NCBI GenBank assembly: GCA_902611405.1
Contig: CACLZL010000012.1
Coordinates: 1-33,753, forward strand
DNA: 33,753 nucleotides
Source: an uncultured Pelagibacteraceae bacterium
GTDB lineage: Bacteria; Pseudomonadota; Alphaproteobacteria; Pelagibacterales; Pelagibacteraceae
Direction: 5' to 3'
The notes below the pieces were generated by a model. The model had not been told where the DNA came from. It saw nothing but the letters and a program-made list of their open reading frames with translations, and did not search any database. Positions 1 through 8,573 of this stretch are shown in pieces. Each line of letters begins with the position of its first letter. Positions within the stretch are counted from its first letter, which is position 1. The position numbers and the translations under genes are program-made.

Positions 1-3
1 AAT

Positions 4-522
4 ATGATTAGAAAATATTACTTTATTAGTAAATTTGAAACAAATAATATTGATAACTTAGACACTCAAACAGCAGTAATTTATAGAAATTATAACTCAA
101 AACCATTTGATAAAGAACTCATAGTAAAAGTAAAAAAATACTGTAAAAAAAGAAGGGTACAATTTTATTTATCTAATAATATTAAACTTGCAATAAAATT
201 AGATTTAGATGGCGCATATATTCCATCCTTTAATAAATCTACTAAACACTTGTCTTTTTCATTCAAAAAAAAATTTTGTTTAATTGGATCGGCCCACAAT
301 CTAAGGGAAATTAAAACTAAAGAAATTCAAAAAGTAGATAAAATTTTTTTATCATCTATTTTTAAAAAAAATAAAAACTACTTAGGAATTAATAAATTTA
401 AATTAATTTCTAATTTAACAAAAAAAAAGGTAGTGGCCTTGGGTGGTATATCTAACAATAATATCAAACAGATTAAACTTCTAAAAAACTCTGAATTCGC
501 TGGAATTTCTTTTTTTGAATAA
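4..522 (+). CDS. TenI/ThiE-like thiamine-phosphate synthase family protein
   Basis: A 172-residue protein resembling the TIM-barrel TMP synthase/TenI family. Visible family positions are DGAYIPS (69-75), IGSAHNLREI (94-103, matching the usual IG.S.H...E strand) and the phosphate-binding LGGIS near 146-150, ending in AGISFFE. It is shorter than typical ThiE (about 210 residues). The GQ.D metal-binding stretch that follows DG.H in active ThiE is absent (IPSFNKS instead), and I see no clear T.TK motif. That favours a TenI-like or divergent enzyme over a standard thiazole-phosphate/HMP-PP coupling enzyme. The ATG is only three bases from the window edge, so upstream context and operon membership are unknown. 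Family call fairly good; exact activity uncertain. Confidence 0.7.
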   Translation: MIRKYYFISKFETNNIDNLDTQTAVIYRNYNSKPFDKELIVKVKKYCKKRRVQFYLSNNIKLAIKLDLDGAYIPSFNKSTKHLSFSFKKKFCLIGSAHNLREIKTKEIQKVDKIFLSSIFKKNKNYLGINKFKLISNLTKKKVVALGGISNNNIKQIKLLKNSEFAGISFFE

Positions 523-550
523 AAAAAAGGCCCCAAAAAAGGGGCCCTTT
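521..550. terminator. Bidirectional hairpin terminator between the TenI-like gene and the porin gene
   Basis: A perfect 6-bp GC stem, GGCCCC (529-534) with GGGGCC (541-546), encloses an A6 loop. It is flanked by A8 on the left and CTTTT on the right, so both strands have a U-rich tail. It sits between two convergent genes. In such an AT-rich genome a stem of only G and C stands out and is very likely a rho-independent terminator working both ways. Confidence 0.85.
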
Positions 551-572
551 TATAATTTCAATCTAAATTAAA

Positions 573-1532
573 TTAGAATGCAAATGTAGCACCTAAAGCC
601 CAAACTTCTTGGTCTTTAGTAGCTGTAGTACTGTAGTCAATGTTATCACCAGTAGATTGAGAAGCAGTTAAAGTCATACCACCTGTAGTATAAGTTAACT
701 TAATTCTTTCAAACTCTGCTGCAACTTGAGATGCACTTTGCACACCAAATTCAAGCTCCTCACTACCATAAGAAATAGATAGATCGTCACTTATTGTGTA
801 TGCAATGTTGTAAGCTTCAGTGCTTTGATCACCTGCAGCTACTTCATCATCATATTCTGACTCACTGTAACCTACAGTAATTGGACCATAAGCATATGAA
901 GCTTTCATTACTGTGTGGTCTGCTTCAGAAGCATCAGTTGAATTGTCATCACCTTGTGCATAAGTCAATGTTAGACCTTCAACACCTGAGTAAACAATAT
1001 TCCATGCTGTTGATGACTCATAACCAGTTCCTTTCGGAGCGTATGAGATAGCAGCTGAAACACCATCCATTACAGTTGGTAATGTGTAGAATAAACCATT
1101 GCTTCCACCTGGAGCTGCTTCCGGCTCATCTGCTGTTGCTTGGAACGCATCCCAAATATCACCAGAAACCATGCCGTCTACTGCACCTGAAGCTGAACTT
1201 CCACCTTCACCTGACATTTTAATTGTACCTAAAGAATCAGAACTAACTGATACTGAGTGACTGTCGAATGGAGCAGTTGATGCTGTTACACCATCACCTT
1301 GGTCTATAACGAATGATATCGATACGTTTAAACCATTGTCTAACTCTCCACCACCTGTGAAAGTCAATTGGTTACTCATTGAGAAAGATTTACCAGAGTT
1401 AGCAGCACCACCATTGATATGCTCTAAGAACATACCTGCGCCACCAGCTACTGTTACTTCACCAGCGTATGCTGAAGTAGCAACAAGTGAACCCGCTAAT
1501 GCAGATAAACCTACTTTTTTAAAGTTGTTCAT
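573..1532 (-). CDS. Gram-negative outer-membrane porin
   Basis: A 319-residue protein with a clear Sec signal peptide (basic NNFKK, hydrophobic core, AYA cleavage site near residue 23). The mature part is rich in Gly, Ser, Thr and acidic residues with alternating beta-strand patterns. It ends in a terminal Phe (GATFAF), the usual outer-membrane beta-barrel signal recognised by BamA. This fits a trimeric general-diffusion porin that forms a 16-stranded pore. A strong Shine-Dalgarno AGGAG (complement of 1541-1545) lies 8 bases before the ATG; this is unusual here, since most genes in the window lack one, and suggests high expression. Base composition is less AT-extreme than its neighbours, as expected for an abundant protein. 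Transcription is monocistronic, ending at the hairpin at 521-550. Confidence 0.9.
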   Translation of the reverse strand: MNNFKKVGLSALAGSLVATSAYAGEVTVAGGAGMFLEHINGGAANSGKSFSMSNQLTFTGGGELDNGLNVSISFVIDQGDGVTASTAPFDSHSVSVSSDSLGTIKMSGEGGSSASGAVDGMVSGDIWDAFQATADEPEAAPGGSNGLFYTLPTVMDGVSAAISYAPKGTGYESSTAWNIVYSGVEGLTLTYAQGDDNSTDASEADHTVMKASYAYGPITVGYSESEYDDEVAAGDQSTEAYNIAYTISDDLSISYGSEELEFGVQSASQVAAEFERIKLTYTTGGMTLTASQSTGDNIDYSTTATKDQEVWALGATFAF

Positions 1533-1741
1533 ATTAATTTCTCCTTTTACTTAAATTGTTATTATTAATAATAAACAAGGCAGATATATCATTGTAGGTC
1601 GTGTTTTTGCTTGATTTTTAAGTAAATTAAATAATAAAATGGTAAGTGTTGCATTTATGCATCACTTTTTATGGGTTTTTTTCATATTTTTTATAATATT
1701 TATGAATATGTTATATAAGAATTTGTCAAAAAATTAGTAAT
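1533..1741. other. Divergent spacer between the porin and DUF3576 genes
   Basis: A 209-base non-coding spacer carrying control signals for both flanking genes. It holds the porin Shine-Dalgarno (1541-1545), an AT palindrome TTATTATT/AATAATAA (1559-1574) that would lie in the porin 5' leader, an 11-bp inverted repeat (1644-1667) and a TATAAT box (1692-1697, + strand) that could serve the lipoprotein/leuS operon. I found no convincing -35 for either gene, and no tRNA or recognisable riboswitch. Confidence 0.6.
1644..1667. promoter_or_regulatory. Inverted repeat, possible operator upstream of the porin
   Basis: Arms AAGTGTTGCAT (1644-1654) and ATGCATCACTT (1657-1667) are reverse complements at 10 of 11 positions, separated by TT. 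It is centred about 123 bases upstream of the porin start and 86 upstream of the DUF3576 start. The two-base spacer and good symmetry suit a dimeric regulator site better than an RNA hairpin. A terminator role on the + strand cannot be excluded because T5 follows. The regulator is unknown. Confidence 0.45.
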
Positions 1742-2284
1742 ATGTTCTCAATCAAAACACTACATAATATAACACTTTTAACAATAATTTGTTTTTTATT
1801 TAATTCTTGTGAAGCAATAAAAAAACTCCCTGGATCTGACGCAAGAAAATTTCCTGCTGATCCAGAAAAAAGAGTAGAACAAAACCTGAAAGAAGGACGA
1901 GGTTTTAAACTTTCACAGCTTGGTGAAAAAAAAGTTGGAGTATTTGATTTTGCTAGTTCGAATGAGCTTTGGAGAGCTTCACTCGATATAATAGATTTTA
2001 TGCCTCTATCATCAGTAAATTACAGTGGTGGAATAATAATAACCGATTGGTATTCAAAAAATGAAAGTCCTAATGAAAGCATTAAAATTACAATAAGATT
2101 TCTTACCAACGAGATAAGAGCAGATGCTCTGGATATAATTGTATTTAATAGAAAATGTTCAACAAATTTATTAGATTGTACTTTTACAGAGACAAAAGGT
2201 GTTTTAGCAACAGAATTAAAAAAGGAAATTCTTAAAAAAGCAGCAGTATACAAAAAAGAAAATAAGGAAAATAAAAAAGAATAA
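1742..2284 (+). CDS. DUF3576-family lipoprotein
   Basis: A 180-residue protein with an N-terminal hydrophobic segment and a lipobox-like LFNSC (Cys23), so probably a lipoprotein exported by Sec and lipidated. The remainder (an R.V.QN..EGRG-type start, then DIIDFMPLSSV and an IIITDWYS stretch) resembles the DUF3576 family, which is common in alphaproteobacteria and often found just upstream of leuS and lptE, as here. The C-terminus is a Lys/Glu/Asn-rich tail. It is followed after 37 bases by leuS on the same strand. Its molecular function is unknown; the envelope location and the neighbouring lptE suggest an outer-membrane role, but that is inference. Confidence 0.75.
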   Translation: MFSIKTLHNITLLTIICFLFNSCEAIKKLPGSDARKFPADPEKRVEQNLKEGRGFKLSQLGEKKVGVFDFASSNELWRASLDIIDFMPLSSVNYSGGIIITDWYSKNESPNESIKITIRFLTNEIRADALDIIVFNRKCSTNLLDCTFTETKGVLATELKKEILKKAAVYKKENKENKKE

Positions 2285-2321
2285 GACTATTCAGTATATA
2301 AATTAATTAAAACTTAGATTT

Positions 2322-4856
2322 GTGGATAGATATAATTTTAAAATTGTCGAAAATAAATGGCAGAAATTCTGGGAAGAAAAAAAAACATTTAAATCCCAAG
2401 TAGATAAAAATAAAAAAAAATTTTATTGCCTAGAAATGTTTCCTTATCCATCAGGAAAAATTCATATGGGGCATGTAAGAAATTATACAATTGGTGATGT
2501 TCTAGCAAGATTCAAATCACTTCAAGGGTTTAATGTTCTTCATCCAATGGGTTGGGACTCTTTTGGAATGCCAGCTGAAAACGCAGCTAAAGAAAATAAT
2601 TTAGATCCGAAAGACTGGACTGAGAAAAATATCAAAAAAATGAAAACTCAACTAAAAAAACTTGGGCTTTCAATTGATTGGGATCGAGAAATTTCTACAT
2701 GTTCAGAAAGTTATTATAAACATCAACAAAATTTTTTTTTAGAATTATTTGAAAAAAAATTAGTTTATAGGAAAGAAAATTATGTAAATTGGGATCCGGT
2801 AGATGAAACAGTACTTGCAAATGAACAAGTAATTGATGGAAAAGGTTGGCGCTCTGGAGCAAAAGTCGAAAGAAAAAGGCTAAATCAATGGTTTTTTAAC
2901 ATATCAAAGTTTTCTCAGGATCTTTTGGACGGACTTGATAAATTAGAGTCATGGCCCAATAAAGTAAAAACCATGCAAAAAAACTGGATTGGAAAATCTT
3001 TTGGGTGCGAAATAAATTTTAAAATTAAAGGAGATTTGCCAGTAGAAAACATAAAATGTTTTACTACAAGACCAGATACTTTATTTGGATTTTCATTCCT
3101 AGCTATATCTGTTGACCACGAAATTTCTAAATATTATGAAAATAATAAAGAATTTACTAAATTTAAAGAAGAGTGTTCAAAAACCGGCACTACAGAAGAG
3201 GCAATAGCAGTAGGAGAAAAAATAGGTTTTAGAACAAATCTTTTAGCAACCAACCCATTGAATCCTAATCATAAAGTACCAGTTTATTTTGCCAATTTTG
3301 TTTTAATGGACTATGGTTTTGGCGCAGTCTTTGGTTGTCCGGCACATGATCAAAGAGATTTTGATTTTGCTAAAAAATATAATCTTGAAATTAAAACTGT
3401 TGTAAGACCTCATGACAAAGATGAAAGTTTTCAAGTTGAAAATGAAGCATACCCGGGACCTGGTATATTAATCAATTCACAATTTCTTAATGGTTTTAAT
3501 GCACCTGAAGAATCAGTAATTAAAACTATTAAAATTTTAGAAGAAAAAAAATTAGGTAAAAAAAAAATTAATTTTAGATTGAAAGATTGGGGTGTTTCTC
3601 GCCAAAGATACTGGGGATGTCCAATACCTATAGCTTATGACGAAACTGGAAAAGTTTATCCTATACCCAAATCAATGCTACCAGTAAAACTTCCTCAAAA
3701 TATAAATCTTAATGTAAAAGGAAATCCTTTAGATAACCAAAGTGAATGGAAAGAAATTGAAATAAACGGAAAGAAATTATTAAGGGAAACTGATACATTA
3801 GATACTTTTGTTTGTTCCTCTTGGTATTATTTAAGATTCTGTTCGCCTAGCGAAAATGATTATGGTTTTAATAAGGAAGAGATTGATTATTGGATGCCAG
3901 TAGATCAGTACATAGGAGGTGTAGAACATGCTATACTTCACTTACTCTACTCAAGATTTTTTATTAGGGCACTCTCCGATAAAAATAGTAATTTTAATTT
4001 ATTAGAACCGTTTGAAGGTCTCTTCACACAAGGCATGGTATGTCACGAAACATATAAAGACTCTGATAATAACTGGGTTAGCCCTGAAGAAATTGAGACA
4101 ATAGAAGGCAAAAAATACTTAAAAAGAGATAAAACTAAGTTAATTTCTGTTGGTCCATCAGAATCTATGTCTAAATCAAAAAAAAATACAATTGACCCAG
4201 AAAATATAATTTCTAAATACGGTGCAGACGCAGCAAGATTATTTATATTATCAGATAGTCCACCAGAAAAAGATGTCCAATGGTCTGAAGAGGGTATTTC
4301 TTCATCATTTAAATTTATCCAAAAATTGTGGAACTTAAACACTAAAATAATTTATGAGATAAAAAAAGATCACCAAAGTGATACTGATAAAGAAATAGAA
4401 AAATATACTAATAACTTTATAAAAAAAATAACAAATAACCTTGAAGATTTCAGTTACAATAAAATTATAGCAAATCTTTATGAAATGTATTCTTTTTTAT
4501 ATAGACAAATTGATAAAAAATATAAAAAAAAAACTTTAGTTGAGAACTATCATAAAATTTTAATTACTATGAAACCTATTGTTCCACATCTATCAAGTGA
4601 ATGTTTAGAAATTTTGAATTTAAAAAATATTGGATGGCCGAAATATGATGAAACAATCATAAGGGAGAATTTTGCAAACATAGTAATTCAAATTAATGGA
4701 AAAAAAAGAGGCTTAATTAAAGTAAATATAAACACTAAAGAAAATGAAATTTTAGAGATAATTAATAAAGATCAAAAAATATTTAAATATATTCAAAACA
4801 AAGAAATGAAGAAAAAAATATATATTAAAAATAAATTAATAAATATAATAATTTAA
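2322..4856 (+). CDS. leuS: Leucyl-tRNA synthetase
   Basis: A class I aminoacyl-tRNA synthetase of 844 residues that charges tRNA-Leu with leucine in the cytoplasm. The HIGH motif appears as HMGH (48-51, in [11 protein letters not shown]), and KMSKS appears as SMSKSKK near residue 616. Between them is the CP1 editing domain with [12 protein letters not shown] and the [17 protein letters not shown] stretch, whose Asp contacts the amino group of mischarged amino acids. [11 protein letters not shown] and [20 protein letters not shown] are typical of bacterial LeuRS. The start is a GTG, giving the family-like N-terminus MDRYNF..VE.KWQKFW; no Shine-Dalgarno is obvious. Full length. lptE follows after 4 bases, so the two are co-transcribed. 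Confidence 0.98.
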   Translation: MDRYNFKIVENKWQKFWEEKKTFKSQVDKNKKKFYCLEMFPYPSGKIHMGHVRNYTIGDVLARFKSLQGFNVLHPMGWDSFGMPAENAAKENNLDPKDWTEKNIKKMKTQLKKLGLSIDWDREISTCSESYYKHQQNFFLELFEKKLVYRKENYVNWDPVDETVLANEQVIDGKGWRSGAKVERKRLNQWFFNISKFSQDLLDGLDKLESWPNKVKTMQKNWIGKSFGCEINFKIKGDLPVENIKCFTTRPDTLFGFSFLAISVDHEISKYYENNKEFTKFKEECSKTGTTEEAIAVGEKIGFRTNLLATNPLNPNHKVPVYFANFVLMDYGFGAVFGCPAHDQRDFDFAKKYNLEIKTVVRPHDKDESFQVENEAYPGPGILINSQFLNGFNAPEESVIKTIKILEEKKLGKKKINFRLKDWGVSRQRYWGCPIPIAYDETGKVYPIPKSMLPVKLPQNINLNVKGNPLDNQSEWKEIEINGKKLLRETDTLDTFVCSSWYYLRFCSPSENDYGFNKEEIDYWMPVDQYIGGVEHAILHLLYSRFFIRALSDKNSNFNLLEPFEGLFTQGMVCHETYKDSDNNWVSPEEIETIEGKKYLKRDKTKLISVGPSESMSKSKKNTIDPENIISKYGADAARLFILSDSPPEKDVQWSEEGISSSFKFIQKLWNLNTKIIYEIKKDHQSDTDKEIEKYTNNFIKKITNNLEDFSYNKIIANLYEMYSFLYRQIDKKYKKKTLVENYHKILITMKPIVPHLSSECLEILNLKNIGWPKYDETIIRENFANIVIQINGKKRGLIKVNINTKENEILEIINKDQKIFKYIQNKEMKKKIYIKNKLINIII

Positions 4857-4860
4857 ATTT

Positions 4861-5313
4861 ATGCGAAAAATATTATTAGTTTTTTTGATATTTATCCTTT
4901 CAAGTTGTGGATACTCCTCGATATATAAAAATAGTGAAAATAAAGATTTAATGATCGTAATTGAAGGAATGAATGGAGACAAAGAGATCAATGAGTTAAT
5001 TAAAAATCAATTAAAAATATATTCTTCAAAAAATTCTTTAAATACATTTTACGTTTCATTTGATACTAATTTCCAAAAAAATATTATTTCAAAAAATTCA
5101 AGTGGAAAAATTTCCAAATATCAAATTTATATTAAGACTGAATTCACAATCAATTATAAAGAAAAAACTTTTAATGAATACTTTGTAGAAAGGTTCAATA
5201 TAAAAAATATTTCAGACCCATTTGAGCAAGATAATTACGAAAAAACAATTAAGAACAATCTTGTAGCATCAATTAGAGAAAAATTAATATTGAAACTATT
5301 AAACTTCAGATGA
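4861..5313 (+). CDS. lptE: LPS-assembly lipoprotein LptE
   Basis: A 150-residue lipoprotein with the lipobox LSSC (Cys16), followed by GYSSIY, which matches the CGF.P.Y-like start of LptE proteins. In the family, LptE plugs the LptD barrel and helps deliver lipopolysaccharide to the outer leaflet. Sequence conservation is low, so the call leans on the lipobox, the size and the leuS-lptE-holA order, which is classic across proteobacteria. Its stop overlaps the holA start in an ATGA. A short, divergent LptE is expected in streamlined marine alphaproteobacteria. Confidence 0.8.
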   Translation: MRKILLVFLIFILSSCGYSSIYKNSENKDLMIVIEGMNGDKEINELIKNQLKIYSSKNSLNTFYVSFDTNFQKNIISKNSSGKISKYQIYIKTEFTINYKEKTFNEYFVERFNIKNISDPFEQDNYEKTIKNNLVASIREKLILKLLNFR

Positions 5314-6302
5314 TATTGAAATTTTTTGAAACTGGTAAAATCAATTTAAATCAAGACAAATTAATTCTTCTTTATGGGCAAAATGAGGGTCTTAAAAATG
5401 ATGTTTTAAATAATTTAGTTAAAAATAAAAAAAATATTTTTAAATTTGAAGAGAAGGAAATTATTGATAACTCTAATTATTTTTTAGAAGAGGTAAATTC
5501 AAATTCTTTGTTTGAGAATGAAAAAATAATATTAATTAAAAGAGCGACAGATAAGATAATTAAAATTATTAAAGAAATCATCGAATTAAATTTAGATAAT
5601 GTAAATATAATTATAAACGCTGAAAATTTAGAAAAAAGATCAAAGTTAAGATCTTTTTTTGAAAAAGATAAAAAATGCATTTGTATAGCTTTTTATCCAG
5701 ATAATGAGCAAACACTCTCAGTTTTGGCCAACACATTTTTTAAAAATAAGAGAATATCGTTGTCACAATCGAATATTAACTTAATTATAAATAAATGTAA
5801 TGGTGATAGGCAAATTTTAACAAATGAATTAAAAAAAATTGAATTTTTTTGTAAAAAAGGAAAAAAACTTACTACAGAAAATCTGATAAAAATTGTAAAT
5901 TTAGCAGAAGATCACAATATTTCTCAACTTGTTGATTGTTGTCTCGCAAAAAATGAGAAAAAAACAATTAATATTCTTAATGAAAATAATTTTGACAATG
6001 AAGATTGTATTATGATTACAAGAGTTTTTTTGAATAAATCAAAAAAAATACTTAAACTTTCTAGCTTGTATGAAAAAAACAAAAATATAGACTTGGTAAT
6101 CTCTGAAGCAAAACCACCAATTTTCTGGAAAGATAAAGAAATTACAAAACAGCAAATTTACAACTGGAAACCAAAAAACATAAAAAATTTAATTTATAAA
6201 ATTAATGATATTGAATTTTCTATAAAAAAAAATCTTAATAATTCAATTAAAATTATAACTGACTTTATACTAGAGCAGTGCTCCACAAAAACTAATAATT
6301 AG
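5310..6302 (+). CDS. holA: DNA polymerase III delta subunit
   Basis: A 330-residue protein corresponding to HolA, the clamp-loader subunit that opens the beta sliding clamp. Family features include the N-terminal region with LLYGQNEGLKND (in place of a true P-loop), the NVNIIINAENLEKRSKLRSFFEK strand-helix segment, and the later L.NELKK.EFF helix typical of domain II/III. The ATG overlaps the lptE stop by four bases, indicating translational coupling. Its 3' end overlaps the convergent parB by 11 bases. The sequence is very Lys/Asn/Ile rich, reflecting AT pressure. Confidence comes from both the pattern and the leuS-lptE-holA synteny. Confidence 0.9.
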   Translation: MILKFFETGKINLNQDKLILLYGQNEGLKNDVLNNLVKNKKNIFKFEEKEIIDNSNYFLEEVNSNSLFENEKIILIKRATDKIIKIIKEIIELNLDNVNIIINAENLEKRSKLRSFFEKDKKCICIAFYPDNEQTLSVLANTFFKNKRISLSQSNINLIINKCNGDRQILTNELKKIEFFCKKGKKLTTENLIKIVNLAEDHNISQLVDCCLAKNEKKTINILNENNFDNEDCIMITRVFLNKSKKILKLSSLYEKNKNIDLVISEAKPPIFWKDKEITKQQIYNWKPKNIKNLIYKINDIEFSIKKNLNNSIKIITDFILEQCSTKTNN

Positions 6303-6306
6303 TTTT
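6288..6306. terminator. Possible bidirectional terminator at the holA/parB junction
   Basis: AAAACTAA (6288-6295) and TTAGTTTT (6299-6306) form a perfect 8-bp stem with a 3-base loop covering both convergent stop codons. U-rich tails are short on either strand and the stem has only one G-C pair, so it may be weak. It is the only dyad seen at this convergent junction. Confidence 0.4.
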
Positions 6307-7134
6307 AATAATTTCTATAATTTTATTTAATTGATCTAAATCTTTAAACTCAAAACTTATTTTACCCTTGTTTCTTTTATTATTTTGTATATCGACATTT
6401 AAGCCAATCTTATTTGAAATAGACAATTCAAGTGCAAGTATATTTGAGTCTTTTGACTTGCTCGATTTATACTTTTTATTTTTAAAAATTTTAACAAAAT
6501 TTTCAGCTTGTCTAACAGAAAGTTTTTTCTCGATAATTTTACCTGCAACAAAGCTAGCGTTATCAAGACCAACCAAAATTTTAGCATGACCTGCAGTTAA
6601 CTTTTGAGTTTCGATTAATTTTATTACATCATTGGGTAAGGTTAATAGTCGTAAAGAATTTGTTATGTGGCTCCTACTTTTTCCAATAAATTTAGATACT
6701 TTTTCTTGATCATAAGAAAATTCATCTATTAATCTTTTATAACCTTGTGCTTCTTCAAGAGGATTTAAGTCATGCCTTTGAACATTTTCTACAATAGCAA
6801 ATTCTAAAGATTTTAAGTCATCCGCCTCCGTTATAACAACAGGCACATTATGAAGACCAGCTCTTTGTGCTGCTAACCATCTTCTTTCACCAGCAATTAT
6901 TTCAAACTTTGATCTATCATTATTTGATTTTCGAACAATTATAGGCTGTATCATTCCTCTTTCTTTAATTGAATTGGTTAGATCCTCTAAACCAGCTTCG
7001 TCAAATATTTTTCTTGGTTGATACTTGTTTGGGACAAGATCACTAATTGATACTTGATTTTTTTGAGGCTCAACATTTGTTTCTCCAATCAACGATGACA
7101 GGCCTCTTCCTAGACCTTTTTTGATTTTATCCAT
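6292..7134 (-). CDS. parB: Chromosome-partitioning protein ParB
   Basis: A 280-residue ParB/Spo0J protein. It binds parS, spreads as a CTP-dependent sliding clamp and recruits SMC/MukB-type condensins and ParA. The order of motifs is complete: LGRGLSSLIG at the N-terminus (ParA-contact end), NKYQPRKIFDE, the nucleotide-binding GERRWLAAQRAG motif (GERR..A arginine patch), ENVQRHDLNPLEEAQGYKRL, the helix-turn-helix region with IGKSRSHITNSLRLLTLP, and a C-terminal dimerisation segment. It is the last gene of the mnmG-rsmG-parA-parB run. Its start shares one base with the parA stop (TAATG). Its probable target, a perfect parS, lies about 1.4 kb away inside rsmG. Confidence 0.97.
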   Translation of the reverse strand: MDKIKKGLGRGLSSLIGETNVEPQKNQVSISDLVPNKYQPRKIFDEAGLEDLTNSIKERGMIQPIIVRKSNNDRSKFEIIAGERRWLAAQRAGLHNVPVVITEADDLKSLEFAIVENVQRHDLNPLEEAQGYKRLIDEFSYDQEKVSKFIGKSRSHITNSLRLLTLPNDVIKLIETQKLTAGHAKILVGLDNASFVAGKIIEKKLSVRQAENFVKIFKNKKYKSSKSKDSNILALELSISNKIGLNVDIQNNKRNKGKISFEFKDLDQLNKIIEIIKTNY

Positions 7135-7928
7135 TAAGCAGCGCTCCCTATTTTTGATTCTTGACTCATAAACTCATCAGTAAAACTTAAATAAGATTTA
7201 CTACCAGGACATGTTTTGTCGTAGATTAATACCGGCATGCCGTGTGAGGGTGCTTCTGACAGTCTTACATTCCTTGGTATCACAGTTGAATAAACTTTTT
7301 CACTAAAATAATCCCTGGCTTCTTTTTCAACCTGTGATGAAAGCTTATTTCTTTTATCGTACATAGTTAAAAGTATACCCCTGATTTTCAAATCTGGATT
7401 TAAACTTACTTTTATCCTTTCGATTGTTTTCATTAGCTGTGTTAGACCTTCTAAAGCAAAAAATTCAGTCTGAAGTGGTACCAATAGAGAGTTTGAACTT
7501 ACAAGTGCCATTACTGTCAACAAGCTTAACGATGGTGGGCAATCGATCAAGACATAATCATATAATCTTCTAGAATCATTTAAATATGCGGTTAATTTAG
7601 TCTTTAATATAAAAGCCCTATTACTATCATCTGATGTCTCTACTTCTAGGCCTGATAAATCTACATTAGATGTTATAATATCTAAATTTTCAAACTGTGT
7701 TTTTTTAATCACATCACTAATTTCTCTAGTTCCATTCAAAACTCCATAAATTGTATCACTTGAGTTATCCATATTAGATAATCCTAGACCTGTGGTAGCG
7801 TTACCTTGTGGATCTAGGTCAATTACCAAAATTTTTTTATCTATTTGAGATAAACCTGCTGCAAGATTTATCACCGTAGTAGTTTTTCCGACCCCACCCT
7901 TTTGATTTATGACTGAAATAATTTGCAT
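7134..7928 (-). CDS. parA: Chromosome-partitioning ATPase ParA
   Basis: A 264-residue Walker-type ATPase of the ParA/Soj family. The deviant Walker A motif KGGVGKTT lies at residues 10-17 with both the signature and catalytic lysines; the A' motif is IDLDPQGNATTGLG and the Walker B is VLIDCPPSLSLLT. By family knowledge it binds DNA non-specifically as an ATP dimer and moves ParB-parS complexes, separating the newly copied origins. It lacks the long N-terminal HTH domain of plasmid ParA, as expected for a chromosomal form. It directly abuts rsmG (the stop is followed at once by the ATG) and overlaps parB by one base. Confidence 0.97.
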   Translation of the reverse strand: MQIISVINQKGGVGKTTTVINLAAGLSQIDKKILVIDLDPQGNATTGLGLSNMDNSSDTIYGVLNGTREISDVIKKTQFENLDIITSNVDLSGLEVETSDDSNRAFILKTKLTAYLNDSRRLYDYVLIDCPPSLSLLTVMALVSSNSLLVPLQTEFFALEGLTQLMKTIERIKVSLNPDLKIRGILLTMYDKRNKLSSQVEKEARDYFSEKVYSTVIPRNVRLSEAPSHGMPVLIYDKTCPGSKSYLSFTDEFMSQESKIGSAA

Positions 7929-8573
7929 TTAATTTTTTTTTTTAATTTTTTTAATATTTATTAAAAATGAATCTTCACTTGTTAAACTTTTCTTTTCTAT
8001 ATACTCCAGCTCCCAATTTTTTTTTGAATTTTCAAAAATTTTTTTTCCACTCTTCCCCATAAAAAAAATTAAATTTTTATATTTAGAAAAATTTTCATAT
8101 ACTAGTTCTAAAACTACTGGCATTGGTTTAAATGCTCTGGACATTATTGTTCCTGTTTCTAAATTTTTTATTTCAAAAATATTTTTTTGAAAAACCTTTG
8201 TGTTTAAATTTAATTTTTTTGAAACTTCCTTTAAAAAGTGGCTTTTATGATAACTTTTTTCATAAAGGTGCACATTCATATTATTTTTCATATTTTTTAG
8301 CATAATTGCCACTATTATGCCCGGCATACCCCCTCCTGAACCTATATCTATGGTTGTATTACTATTTAAGTCAACAAAATCAATAATTTGTGCTGAATCT
8401 AGAATATGCCGTTCAATTATAGCCTTTTTTGATGCTGTATTTCGGCTAATTATGTTGATTTTTTTATTTTTTTCAAGGATCATGGATATATAGTTTTCAA
8501 AGTCCAAAAATGTTTCACGTGAAACATTTAAGTGATTGATTCTAGAATAAGAATTTAAAATTTCTTGATCCAT
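7929..8573 (-). CDS. rsmG: 16S rRNA m7G527 methyltransferase RsmG (GidB)
   Basis: A 214-residue SAM-dependent methyltransferase that makes N7-methylguanosine at position 527 (E. coli numbering) of 16S rRNA. The SAM-binding motif DIGSGGGMPGI and the later SRAFKPM stretch are diagnostic. The early peptide NVSRETF is encoded by the perfect parS site at 8511-8526, so this coding sequence also serves as a centromere. The ATG shares a base with the mnmG stop. The 3' end carries an 11-base A-run in the coding strand (complement of 7933-7943) beside the stop, encoding the Lys-rich tail. Confidence 0.96.
   Translation of the reverse strand: MDQEILNSYSRINHLNVSRETFLDFENYISMILEKNKKINIISRNTASKKAIIERHILDSAQIIDFVDLNSNTTIDIGSGGGMPGIIVAIMLKNMKNNMNVHLYEKSYHKSHFLKEVSKKLNLNTKVFQKNIFEIKNLETGTIMSRAFKPMPVVLELVYENFSKYKNLIFFMGKSGKKIFENSKKNWELEYIEKKSLTSEDSFLINIKKIKKKN
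8511..8526. promoter_or_regulatory. parS: parS centromere site (perfect 16-bp palindrome)
   Basis: TGTTTCACGTGAAACA is an exact match to the widely conserved bacterial parS consensus bound by ParB/Spo0J. It lies inside rsmG, one gene from parA, about 10 kb from the proposed oriC. I found no other perfect copy in the window. Confidence 0.96.

Noticed and set aside
1336..1554. Open frame opposite the porin gene (+ strand, 72 residues)
   Set aside because: A shadow of the porin codon pattern (Pro/Ala-rich reading of the opposite strand), with no start signals and no family features.
1657..1737. A 26-codon hydrophobic ORF (MHHFLWVFFIFFIIF...) upstream of the DUF3576 gene
   Set aside because: No ribosome-binding site. 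It begins inside the inverted repeat and its composition is what T-rich spacer DNA gives in any frame. Probably chance.
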